From positions 1 through 21,947 of IMG/VR virus record IMGVR_UViG_3300036861_000758: a DNA stretch of 21,947 nt; one strand, 5' to 3'. The translations under genes and the position numbers were made by a program. Source of the stretch: a virus. The notes under the pieces are model-generated. The model ran no database searches. It saw only the letters and a program-made list of their open reading frames with translations, and had not been told where the DNA came from. Shown one piece after another: positions 13,360 to 19,873 of the stretch (within the stretch, counting starts at the first letter, position 1; every line of letters starts with the position of its first letter).

Positions 13360-13932
13360 CTACGCCGCTCCGCGCTTGCTGAGCAAGAAGCTCACTTCGT
13401 GCGCGAGATTCTTGGGCATCACGCTCTGGGCGACGCGGCGCATCGCCTTCGCAATCGCCGCCTTCGAGAAGACGCGCGGGAGCGAGGGGCCGTGGAGCTC
13501 GACGATCGGCAACCCCGAATAGTTGGGCGCCGGCCCTCGCCGCGTCGAACCTTCCTTGCGCTTGAAGACGCCCTCGTGGCCGCTGCGCATCGTGGCCTTG
13601 AACGCCCCCGGCGCCAGGCCGCGGCCGCCCGGCAGCTTGTACGTCACGCCGGCCTTCGTCTCGCGCGCCTTGAACTTGATGAGCGGGATCCGCGCGCCGG
13701 TGACCGTCACGCTGGCCACCAGGTCGGAGCGCGTCGCCAGCTTCGTGCCCATCACCGCGCGGACGTCCTTCTGGGTGAGGCCGACGTCCTTCGCGATCTC
13801 CTTCACCGCCTGCGACCGCACGGTGACGATCGACTTGTTCAGCGCGCGCGCCACGGCCAGCGGCGCTTGGCTGCCTAGCGTCGTGAGCGCCGCGCGGATC
13901 TGGCGATCGTCGAATTTCACGGTGATCGTCAC
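13360..13932 (-). CDS. Minor tail protein Z-like
   Basis: A 190-aa product starts at GTG 13932 in a GTGA overlap with the preceding gene. The sequence FDDRQIRAALTTLGSQAPLA, followed by ARALNKSIVTVRSQAVKEIA, is the pattern of the phage minor tail protein Z family, which takes part in completion of the tail end joined to the head. A basic, Gly-rich middle (LPGGRGLAPGAFKATM) and a conserved-looking VFKRKEGSTRRGP stretch fit the same family. The C-terminus is helical and basic. The order head-joining, terminator-like, Z, tube is close to that of lambda, with the Z-like and U-like genes swapped. Confidence 0.8.
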   Translation of the reverse strand: MTITVKFDDRQIRAALTTLGSQAPLAVARALNKSIVTVRSQAVKEIAKDVGLTQKDVRAVMGTKLATRSDLVASVTVTGARIPLIKFKARETKAGVTYKLPGGRGLAPGAFKATMRSGHEGVFKRKEGSTRRGPAPNYSGLPIVELHGPSLPRVFSKAAIAKAMRRVAQSVMPKNLAHEVSFLLSKRGAA

Positions 13933-14393
13933 GCCGAGGGATCCCCATACATCTCGACGTAGTCCGCGGTCAGCCGCACGCGCACGCCGACGATGGCCCC
14001 GCCCTCCTCGCGCTCGAGGGTCCCCTCGCCGACGTAGGCCACGTCGATCGCCGCACCGTTGAGGGTGCGGTCCTCCTTGCGGAAGAGCGCGCGCTTGAGG
14101 TCGCCGAGGAGGTCCTCGACCGGCCGCAGCGGGTCGTCGACGTCGGCCGTGGCCAGCGCGTGGAACTCGACATCCAGGTTCAGCCGCGCGCGATCGCCGG
14201 CGCCGCGCAGGACCGGCTCCGGCGCGACCGCCATCGCGATGAGCGGGAACGTGTCGTCCTTGCTGACCACCTGGCGCCCGATCAGCACGCGCAGGCCCGC
14301 GTCCGTCGCGTAGCCGTTGGCGATCGTGATCTTCTGGGCGCGCGCCTTGAGCGCGTCCAGGATCCGCCGTCGTCGCGTGGGCGTCGCCACCAT
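13929..14393 (-). CDS. Tail terminator (gpU)-like protein
   Basis: A 154-aa product starts MVATPTRRRRILDALKARAQ. The ATG at 14393 shares a base with the previous stop (TGATG), and its stop overlaps the next start as GTGA. An N-terminal helix, a strand-rich core (DTFPLIAMAVAPEPV, RLNLDVEFHALA), a helix with DDPLRPVEDLLGDLKRALF and a last strand (VGVRVRLTADYVEMYG) fit the alpha-beta pattern of tail terminator proteins that cap the tube and meet the head. Longer in-frame extensions are not supported by start sites. Assignment rests on pattern and gene order. Confidence 0.65.
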   Translation of the reverse strand: MVATPTRRRRILDALKARAQKITIANGYATDAGLRVLIGRQVVSKDDTFPLIAMAVAPEPVLRGAGDRARLNLDVEFHALATADVDDPLRPVEDLLGDLKRALFRKEDRTLNGAAIDVAYVGEGTLEREEGGAIVGVRVRLTADYVEMYGDPSA

Positions 14394-14704
14394 CAGCGCA
14401 CCAGCACCTTCGTCACCTCGGCATCCTGTGTGAGCACGCTGTCCACGATGTAGCTGCCGGCATCCGCGCCCTCGAGCAGCACGATCACCGTCCCGCTCGG
14501 TGTCGTCGGGACCTCGTCCCGCCGAACAGCCAGCACCCGGTGGTGTTCCGTGACCGTGAGCTCGCCGCCCGCCGGGTACTCCGCATCCCCGCCCGCGAGC
14601 GCGATGACTGTCGTGGCGATCGGTGCGCCGCCGGGCGGCGTTACCGTCGCGGCAACGCCGAAGGCCCGGAGGAGCGGCGCCAGCGACGGTCGGAGATCGG
14701 CCAT
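14393..14704 (-). CDS. Head-tail joining protein-like
   Basis: A 103-aa product starts MADLRPSLAPLLRAFGVAAT, with an alternative GTG one codon upstream at 14707. An N-terminal helix is followed by a compact beta barrel-like pattern (GELTVTEHHRVLAVRRDEV, GTVIVLLEGADAGSYIVDSV), like the lambda gpFII family of head-tail attachment proteins. It is the first minus-strand gene after the major capsid gene, but the two are separated by an opposing plus-strand homing endonuclease-like gene. The start lies only 20 bases from the start of that gene on the other strand. The short stop overlap with the next gene suggests coupling. Confidence 0.65.
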   Translation of the reverse strand: MADLRPSLAPLLRAFGVAATVTPPGGAPIATTVIALAGGDAEYPAGGELTVTEHHRVLAVRRDEVPTTPSGTVIVLLEGADAGSYIVDSVLTQDAEVTKVLVR

Positions 14705-14724
14705 CACGCCGCCACCGCGGTAGA

Positions 14725-15360
14725 ATGGTCGGCGTGGCGCCCCCCATCCTCGATCTCACCGGCCAGCGATTCGGCCGTCTCATCGCCTTCGAACTGGCTC
14801 CGGAGCGCACGAGCAACGGCAAGGCGCGATGGATATGCCGCTGCGACTGCGGAGCGGGCACCACGGTGGATGCCCGGAACCTCCGGAGCGGCTCGACGCT
14901 CTCGTGTGGTTGCCATCGCCGCGCGATCGGTGAGCGGACGCTCACTCACGGCCGGACGAATACACCGGAGTTTCGGGCGTGGACTCAGATGCTGTACCGC
15001 TGCCTGAACGTTCGGTGCGCTCACTACCGGCACTACGGCGGGCGTGGCATCACGGTCTGCGCGCGCTGGATGGCGAGCTTCGAGAACTTCCTGGCCGACG
15101 TGGGCGAGCGCCCGTCGGCCGACTATTCCCTCGATCGCAAGGACAACGACGGCCCATACGCGCCCGGCAATGTGCGGTGGGCGACGCCGACCCAGCAGGC
15201 GAACAATCGGAGGGTCAATCATCGACTGACCTACGACGGCAAGACGATGACGATCAGTGAATGGGCGGCGCACATCGGCATCAGCCGCGAGAGCCTTCGC
15301 GGGCGCCTGAAGCTCGGATGGTCCGTCGAGGAGGCCGTGACGGCCTCCGCATCGAAGTAG
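14725..15360 (+). CDS. HNH/AP2-type homing endonuclease-like protein
   Basis: This is the only supported plus-strand gene. It encodes 211 aa from ATG 14725. Features in order: LTGQRFGRL near the start, a zinc site with CRCDC (38-42) and SCGC (60-63), THGRTNTPEF with Trp at about 86, then HYGGRGITVC (103-112), an HNH-like core with SLDRKDNDG (135-143), then PGNVRWAT (147-154) and QQANNRR (157-163). The C-terminus (ISEWAAHIGISRESLRGRLK) looks like a DNA-binding helix-turn-helix of the NUMOD type. The first His of classic HNH is not at the usual place, but I recall the same variation in this phage family. Such genes are mobile and cut DNA to copy themselves. It is placed tail to tail with the capsid gene and head to head with the joining gene. 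Confidence 0.8.
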   Translation: MVGVAPPILDLTGQRFGRLIAFELAPERTSNGKARWICRCDCGAGTTVDARNLRSGSTLSCGCHRRAIGERTLTHGRTNTPEFRAWTQMLYRCLNVRCAHYRHYGGRGITVCARWMASFENFLADVGERPSADYSLDRKDNDGPYAPGNVRWATPTQQANNRRVNHRLTYDGKTMTISEWAAHIGISRESLRGRLKLGWSVEEAVTASASK

Positions 15361-15402
15361 CGCGTTCATTCCTCGGCCGCCGTCCTTCTCAGTCGCCCGC
15401 GC

Positions 15403-16425
15403 TTAGCTCTTGGTCAGCTTGATCACGGCTCTCGGGCGAAGACAGAGCGAAATTGGGTTGCTTTGCACCTCCAAAGCTCTGTACTTGTTGAAGCCGCTCG
15501 GGTCCGCGGCCTGCTTCGCATAAAACGGCAGGCCGATCGTGTTGACCGTCTCCTCGTAGTCCGCCGGCGAGAAGCGCGTGGCGAAGATCGACGGGGACAC
15601 GTCCGGCACCAGCCACGCTTGGTCGTCGTCGACGAACTTCCGCGCGGCGCCGCCCGCGAGCGGGGCCACGGCGCCGCGGTACTCCTCGAACGTCACGCCG
15701 CCCCACGTGAAGCCCACGTAGCGCAGGTCCTGGCCGAGATGCAGGCCCTGCTGCGTGTCGAAGGCGCGCTTGACCGTCTCGTGGCTGACGAGGGCGTCGA
15801 ACCAGTTCTTGCCGCAGAAGGCGCGGAAGCCACGGATGACGGCGCCGCCGAGCTCGTCCTCGGACAGGCGCTTGGCGGCCACGATCTTGCCGTTGACGTC
15901 GGTCGTGGCCGTGGTGAACGCGATGTCCTGCGTCTGCTGCGAGACACCGAACTCGGTGAACAGGTTGAAGAGCGTCGAGCCGTCGGCGTCGAGGACGAGG
16001 CCCTGGACGGCGCCGATGCGGTGGAACTCCTGGGTGACCAGGATGTCGTCCTGCATCGAGCCCATCTTGTCGTTCACCACGTTCTGCACGGTCTCGAGCT
16101 CGGTCTCCGAGCCGAAGGCGCGGACGCCCTGGACCTGGTCGGCCACGACGCTGTCATTGCGCTGCAGGTGCGGCACGCGGAACGACCGCGCCGTCCGCAC
16201 CTGGACCGGCGACGGCGCGCCGGGCGCCCCGCGGGGCGAGGTTTGCACGAGCGAGATGACGCCCGACTTCTCCTCGACGTACAGCGTCACCGTGGGGATC
16301 CCCTTCGCATCGAACAGGCCGAGCGCGCCGATCCGCCCCGGGATGAACGGCCGCTTGTTGATGGCGGCCGTGAGCGTCGTGAACGAGAAGGCGTCGGTGT
16401 TGAAGACGTCCAGTGACGGGCTCAT
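15403..16425 (-). CDS. Major capsid protein (lambda gpE family)
   Basis: A 340-aa product starts MSPSLDVFNTDAFSFTTLTA and has the pattern of gpE-type capsid proteins: an early INKRPFIPGRIGALGLF, then SLVQTSPRGAPGA, RSFRVPHLQRNDSVVADQVQ with GVRAFG, a long helical region, then a C-terminal YRALEVQSNPISLCLRPRAV. Hundreds of copies form the shell of the head. A full AGGAGG sequence lies nine bases before the ATG, in keeping with high expression. It follows the decoration protein gene after 40 bases. No early frame break is seen, and the length fits the family (about 340 residues). Confidence 0.93.
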   Translation of the reverse strand: MSPSLDVFNTDAFSFTTLTAAINKRPFIPGRIGALGLFDAKGIPTVTLYVEEKSGVISLVQTSPRGAPGAPSPVQVRTARSFRVPHLQRNDSVVADQVQGVRAFGSETELETVQNVVNDKMGSMQDDILVTQEFHRIGAVQGLVLDADGSTLFNLFTEFGVSQQTQDIAFTTATTDVNGKIVAAKRLSEDELGGAVIRGFRAFCGKNWFDALVSHETVKRAFDTQQGLHLGQDLRYVGFTWGGVTFEEYRGAVAPLAGGAARKFVDDDQAWLVPDVSPSIFATRFSPADYEETVNTIGLPFYAKQAADPSGFNKYRALEVQSNPISLCLRPRAVIKLTKS

Positions 16426-16434
16426 GTGCTGTCT

Positions 16435-16440
16435 CCTCCT
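16435..16440 (-). promoter_or_regulatory. Consensus Shine-Dalgarno for the major capsid gene
   Basis: The minus strand reads AGGAGG nine bases before ATG 16425, one of the strongest ribosome binding sequences in the window. Confidence 0.6.
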
Positions 16441-16465
16441 CGCCTACGCGATGGATGGCTCGTGA

Positions 16466-17644
16466 TCAGCTCCGCACCTTCACGCCGAGCGCCTTGAGGT
16501 CGAGGGCGGCGGAGGCCTTCTCCGCGGCCGAGATGGCAGCGGCGTACACGAGATCCGAACCCCGGACCTCGGCGTCCGCGTTGATGATCGTCCCCAGCTT
16601 GTCGGCGCTGGTGGCGTCGACGTCGGCCCACAGCACGCCGGCGACCTTCTGGCGGCCGTCGTAGGTCAGCGGATCCCACGCGACGGCCTTGCCCCCGGCC
16701 AGCTCGTTGAACACAGCGATGTTGAAGGCATCCCCGACCGCGAAGTCGGTGGAGCCATCCGTGATGGTCAGATTCAGCTGGCGATGGTTGGCGATGACGA
16801 GCGTGCCGCCGGCACCGGCCACGATGAACCCGGCGTTCACGGCATTGCCGTCGGGCCCGACGATCTTCAGCTCGCCGCCGTTGGTGATCGCGGCCGTCAG
16901 CTCGACGCGGTAGTTCCCCGGCTTGGCGTCGGGGCCGAGAGTGATCGCGGAGACGGTGCCGTTCCCCGTGCCGATCACCAGCGGCGCCGTCGTCCCGACC
17001 ACGAAGGTGAACGCGTCGCCGACGATGAAGTCGGTGGAGCCGTCGGTGATCGAGAAGTTGATGTGCCGGCTGCGGTACACGGTCGTGCCACCCGCGCCGG
17101 GCGTCAGGGTTAGGGACGGCAGCGCCTTGCCGCTCGGAGCGACCAGCGAGAACACGCCGCCGTTCGCCACGGCCGCGGTACAGGTCAGCACGTAGTTGCC
17201 CTTTTCGCACTCGGGCCCCGCGTATACCTGCGTCGCCGTGCCGTTGCCGGTGCCCACCACAGTCGGCGTCGAGACGCGGCCGGCGCCGACCGTCACCCGG
17301 CCGATGACCGCGCCGGCCTTCAGGTTCTGGCCGGAGAGCACGGTGACCTGATCGCGCGAGCGCAGCGACGCGCTCTCGGAGATCAGGAAGGCGCCGGCAT
17401 GCTGCGACTCGCTCAGCGCGCCCCCCGCGATCGGGAACATGCCGCAGAGCAGGAGCGCGGTCGCCATCGAGGCGCCCACACCACGCCAGGCGCGGAAGGC
17501 GCACAGGCGGCGGGACCAGCCGGCCGTCGCACGCTTCACGCGGCCGAGCTGCGGCGCCAGCGCCTTCGTGGAGACATCCACGACGGCCATCAGCGAGACG
17601 AGGACGGCCATCGTGGCCAGGGTCAGTAGACGGTTGCCCTTCAT
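16466..17644 (-). CDS. Head decoration protein (gpD-like) with hydrophobic N-terminal extension and internal duplication
   Basis: A 392-aa product. The gpD-like start motif SESQHAGAFLISES and then SRDQVTVLSGQNLKAGAVIG are at about residues 78-115. Two related units of about 94 residues follow, each with GTGNGT (131 and 225), GNY, NGG and ITDGSTDF with GDAF. The last 80 residues (GKAVAWDPLTYDGRQKVAGV, ending ALDLKALGVKVRS) are the usual gpD-like end. Decoration proteins stabilise the expanded capsid. Unusually, the first 77 residues hold two hydrophobic stretches (about 7-22 and 57-75) with a basic part between. The start at 17644 is supported by GGAGGG seven bases upstream, directly after the protease stop. 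Later Met codons (60, 69) are alternatives without clear binding sites. Confidence 0.85.
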   Translation of the reverse strand: MKGNRLLTLATMAVLVSLMAVVDVSTKALAPQLGRVKRATAGWSRRLCAFRAWRGVGASMATALLLCGMFPIAGGALSESQHAGAFLISESASLRSRDQVTVLSGQNLKAGAVIGRVTVGAGRVSTPTVVGTGNGTATQVYAGPECEKGNYVLTCTAAVANGGVFSLVAPSGKALPSLTLTPGAGGTTVYRSRHINFSITDGSTDFIVGDAFTFVVGTTAPLVIGTGNGTVSAITLGPDAKPGNYRVELTAAITNGGELKIVGPDGNAVNAGFIVAGAGGTLVIANHRQLNLTITDGSTDFAVGDAFNIAVFNELAGGKAVAWDPLTYDGRQKVAGVLWADVDATSADKLGTIINADAEVRGSDLVYAAAISAAEKASAALDLKALGVKVRS

Positions 17645-17648
17645 GGCT

Positions 17649-18719
17649 CTACCCTCCGTTGCGCTGTGCGGTGTGCGGCGCGTTGAAGCGCTCGTAGATC
17701 TCGCGGCTGTTGATGACCGTGGGGGCGGCGACGCCACGCTCGTGGCCGGGCGGCAGATTCGCGTCGATCTCGGCCTTGTCCATCCGGGCCGTGATCGTGG
17801 TCAGGTGCGCCTTGACGTCGGCGGCTGCCATGCTGCCGCGGATGTAGCCGTCGGCCAGGCCCTCGAGCGTGGCGGTCACGCAGAGCGCCTTGATCTCCTT
17901 GGCGCGTGCGAGCTTCGCCTTCACGCCCTCGAGCGGCAACGCCGCCTCGATCAGCTCGCGCGCGAACGCGGTGCTGAGGCCGGCGCTCTCGACGAGCGTG
18001 AGGACCTCGGTGGCCTTCGCAACGACGGGCGGCGCCGGCGGCGTGGGCTCCGGCTTCACCAGGGCGGCGACGCGGTCGCGGTACTTCTCGGGCACCGAGA
18101 GCTTGGCGAGGGCGCCAGCGGACAAGGTGGCGGCCGCCTGGAGACCTTCGACCTTCTCGGTGGCGAAGCCGTTCGCGATCGCCTCGTCGGCGGTCATCCA
18201 CGTTGTCGCGTCCATGAGCGCCACGAGCTCCTCGACGCTCAACTCGGAGTGCCACCGGTACGTGGCCACGATCTGGTCGCGCACCTTGTCGATCGCGTCC
18301 GCGTACTGCCGCATGTCCTCGGACGTGCCGTAGATGCCGCTGACCGGGCGGTGGATCATCACGAGGCCGTTGTCCGCGATACGAATCGGGTCGCCCGCCA
18401 TGATGATGATCGAGGCCGCGCTCGCCGCGAGTCCGTCGATGATCGCCTCGACGGTGCGGCGGTTCGTCGCGCGCTGGGCACGGAGCGCGTTCGCGATGTT
18501 GACGGCGCTCCACACATCGCCCCCGGGACTGTTGACGTGCACGCGGATCGTCTTCACGGCCTCGGGGAGCTTGCTGAGCTGGTCGATGAAGGCCTTCGCC
18601 GTGACGCCGAAGCCCCAGTAGTCGTCGATCCAGTCGCCGATGAAGTCGACGATGTGCAGGTCGACCACCGACGGATCGGCCGCGCTGGCCTCGAAGCGAT
18701 ACCACTGGCGGTTCTTCAT
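17649..18719 (-). CDS. ClpP-like head maturation protease
   Basis: A 356-aa product starts MKNRQWYRFEASAADPSVVD. The protease domain (about 1-190) has NSPGGDV (63-69), GLAASAAS with catalytic Ser at 100, and MIHRP with His 123; a third acid is likely near Asp170 (MDATTWMTADEA). This matches phage ClpP-family proteases, which trim scaffold and head proteins during capsid maturation. The last 150 residues are Ala/Glu/Lys/Leu-rich helices after a Pro-rich linker (KPEPTPPAPPVV), like a fused scaffold region; in lambda the scaffold Nu3 is made from within the protease gene. Only a weak GGGGGT lies before the ATG. It is the first gene after the non-coding gap, so a promoter may lie there. Confidence 0.92.
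   Translation of the reverse strand: MKNRQWYRFEASAADPSVVDLHIVDFIGDWIDDYWGFGVTAKAFIDQLSKLPEAVKTIRVHVNSPGGDVWSAVNIANALRAQRATNRRTVEAIIDGLAASAASIIIMAGDPIRIADNGLVMIHRPVSGIYGTSEDMRQYADAIDKVRDQIVATYRWHSELSVEELVALMDATTWMTADEAIANGFATEKVEGLQAAATLSAGALAKLSVPEKYRDRVAALVKPEPTPPAPPVVAKATEVLTLVESAGLSTAFARELIEAALPLEGVKAKLARAKEIKALCVTATLEGLADGYIRGSMAAADVKAHLTTITARMDKAEIDANLPPGHERGVAAPTVINSREIYERFNAPHTAQRNGG
17652..17657 (-). promoter_or_regulatory. Shine-Dalgarno supporting the long decoration-protein start
   Basis: The minus strand reads GGAGGG seven bases before ATG 17644 and ends next to the protease stop. It favours the extended start over the internal Met codons, which lack such sequences. Confidence 0.55.
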
Positions 18720-18761
18720 GCGTGACCCCCGGCGGTGCTCTCGTGGACGATGCGCATCTGT

Positions 18762-18800
18762 CGCGAGCGATCATGCGGTCGGTTTGAAAAGTCGCTCGCG
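18762..18800. repeat. Inverted repeat CGCGAGCGA / TCGCTCGCG
   Basis: Nine-base perfect arms at 18762-18770 and 18792-18800 surround a 21-base spacer. The transcript could form a GC-rich hairpin about 45-80 bases before the protease start. No T-tract follows on either strand, so it is not a standard terminator. Confidence 0.4.
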
Positions 18801-18803
18801 GAG

Positions 18804-18813
18804 TGAAACAGAC
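18804..18813 (+). repeat. Third copy of the TGAAACAGAC half-site
   Basis: TGAAACAGAC occurs here in direct orientation, 56 bp from the same sequence in the left arm of the palindrome (18860-18869); the right arm carries it inverted (18875-18884). Three copies in 81 bp are unlikely by chance in a GC-rich genome and suggest a binding-site array. Confidence 0.5.
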
Positions 18814-18858
18814 AGGGACGGGGGATATGCGCACGATTCCCGCCACTTACCGAACGGC

Positions 18859-18885
18859 ATGAAACAGACCTTAAGTCTGTTTCAT
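18859..18885. repeat. Perfect 11-bp inverted repeat (operator or terminator)
   Basis: Left arm ATGAAACAGAC (18859-18869) and right arm GTCTGTTTCAT (18875-18885) are perfect inverse complements around the spacer CTTAA. On the plus strand the stem is followed by CTTTTCTC, giving a weak terminator look; on the minus strand, the direction of the genes, no T-tract follows. The arms are AT-rich, which suits a protein-binding operator better than an intrinsic terminator. Confidence 0.6.
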
Positions 18886-18916
18886 CTTTTCTCTTGACGA
18901 GTGGTGACGGAGAGGA

Positions 18917-19135
18917 CTATTTCGCGCGTTCGGCGATGATGCGCTGGACGTCGTCGACGCTCAGCACGCGCTTCCGAAATCGTAGGCGGCCGACCCGGTC
19001 GTACCGCGCCGGCGCCAGCTCGGGATGCCGCCAGAGGTAGAGTCGAAGCTGGGCGGCCGTCATGCCGATGAGCGGCGCCGCCTCCTCGAGCGTGTAGCCG
19101 TTGCCGGCGGGCGCCTCCGTGGCCAGCATGTTCAT
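18917..19135 (-). CDS. Small MerR/excisionase-like DNA-binding protein
   Basis: A 72-aa product starts MNMLATEAPAGNG. Residues 15-70 (YTLEEAAPLIGMTAAQLRLY, then RVGRLRFRKRVLSVDDVQRI) follow the winged-helix pattern of MerR and excisionase-type proteins: a helix-turn-helix, a basic wing and a final helix. It could bind DNA as a regulator. The ATG at 19135 overlaps the stop of the repeat-protein gene as ATGA, so the two are probably co-translated. The gene ends just before the gap that holds the TGAAACAGAC sites, which makes these a plausible target. A regulator inside a virion gene block is unusual. Confidence 0.7.
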   Translation of the reverse strand: MNMLATEAPAGNGYTLEEAAPLIGMTAAQLRLYLWRHPELAPARYDRVGRLRFRKRVLSVDDVQRIIAERAK

Positions 19136-19869
19136 ACGAGCTCAAGCTCCAGGTCGTCGTCGACCAGGCCGAGCAGTCGAAGATCGTCGTCCGGGAACGT
19201 GAGGAGGACGGTGGGCGTGCCGATCGCCTCCGACGCGCTGATGCCCTCCGGCGTGGTAATGCGGCGCCGGCGGATCGGACGGATCGGGAAGCTCGGCGTC
19301 GTGATGGACCAGCCGCCGGCGGGCACGGCGGGAGGAGCGAAGACGGTCAGCGTGGCCACCCCGAGGGCCTCTTCGCTGGCGATGCCGAGTGGCCTGATCG
19401 CCGGCTCGATCGAGATCGCGACGGCGCCGAACATCTCGCCGGACGCGATGCCGCCCGGCGTAAGGGCCAAAGCCACCACGGGCGTCCCGAACTCGTCGCC
19501 CGCGATCGCCGCGACCGCCACGACCAGCGTGAGGGCAACGGCCGGGACGGCCTCGGCCGACGCGATGCCGGCGCACTGCACGACCACCGGCACGGCCGGT
19601 GCGCCGAACGCCTCCGCGGACGCGATCGAGCCAGGACCGAGGATCTCCGTCGCGGTGGCGCTTCCGAAGGCCTCGGCGCTCGCGATGCCGGAGGGTCCGG
19701 CTGTGAGGTCGATCCGCGCCGAGCCGAACGCCTCCACGCTCGTGATGCCAGACGGCGCGGCGGCGAGGTTGACCTGCGCCGCGCCGAAGGCCTCGACGGT
19801 GGCGATCGCGCCGGCGCCGGTAATCGTCTGGGATGCCGCGGAACTACGGAAGAGGACGGGAAGGCCCAC
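19132..19869 (-). CDS. Protein built from 20-residue GIASxEAFG repeats
   Basis: A 245-aa product starts at GTG 19869, four bases after the previous stop. After 20 residues, about nine repeat units follow with consensus GIASAEAFGxAxVxLxxxPx. Units 1-5 are exactly 20 residues; unit 6 is 19 and unit 7 is 22; two degenerate units are separated by a basic Pro-rich part (PSFPIRPIRRRRI). The protein ends in an acidic tail (DDDLRLLGLVDDDLELELV). Regular short repeats with small residues and alternating hydrophobics suggest a beta-solenoid or stacked-strand rod, as in fibres or surface proteins. I recall this repeat from uncharacterised phage proteins but know no function. The genes around it look like virion genes, so a capsid fibre or accessory structural role is possible. 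Confidence 0.7.
   Translation of the reverse strand: MGLPVLFRSSAASQTITGAGAIATVEAFGAAQVNLAAAPSGITSVEAFGSARIDLTAGPSGIASAEAFGSATATEILGPGSIASAEAFGAPAVPVVVQCAGIASAEAVPAVALTLVVAVAAIAGDEFGTPVVALALTPGGIASGEMFGAVAISIEPAIRPLGIASEEALGVATLTVFAPPAVPAGGWSITTPSFPIRPIRRRRITTPEGISASEAIGTPTVLLTFPDDDLRLLGLVDDDLELELV
19387..19809 (-). repeat. Tandem coding repeat of 60-bp units
   Basis: Repeat units start at 19809, 19749, 19689, 19629, 19569, 19509 and 19452 on the minus strand, with further degenerate copies from 19386. The first five are exactly 60 bp. The DNA copies differ at many positions while the GIASxEAFG core is kept, indicating an old duplication under protein-level selection rather than a recent expansion. 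Confidence 0.7.
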
Positions 19870-19873
19870 GGCC

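Larger units (their letters stand above)
18720..18916. promoter_or_regulatory. Non-coding gap between MerR-like gene and head genes, candidate control region
   Basis: This is the largest gap (197 bp) in an otherwise packed window. It contains two inverted repeats and three copies of the motif TGAAACAGAC, and is locally richer in A and T than its surroundings. No convincing sigma70 promoter toward the protease gene could be picked out by eye. By position it is a likely place for promoter, operator or terminator action between accessory and head genes. Confidence 0.5.

Noticed and set aside
14721-14726. TAGAAT as a -10 box for the plus-strand homing endonuclease-like gene, with a leaderless GTG start at 14734
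   Set aside because: No -35 element at a fitting distance, and TAGAAT overlaps the ATG start itself. Possible but not supportable by eye.
14704-15369. Minus-strand open frame of 221 codons antisense to the homing endonuclease-like gene, ending in a TGATG overlap with the joining gene
   Set aside because: The plus strand carries clear family motifs (zinc cysteines, SLDRKDNDG, PGNVRWAT). The antisense frame has no recognisable pattern and is expected in such GC-rich DNA; the stop overlap alone is weak support.
18859-18885. Intrinsic terminator for the minus-strand accessory block
   Set aside because: On the minus strand the stem is not followed by a T-tract, and the stem is AT-rich. It was kept as a possible operator instead.
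18894-18922. Plus-strand promoter-like TTGACG with a 17-base spacer to CTATTT
   Set aside because: The -10 part matches poorly and no plus-strand gene follows; the region downstream is coding on the other strand.
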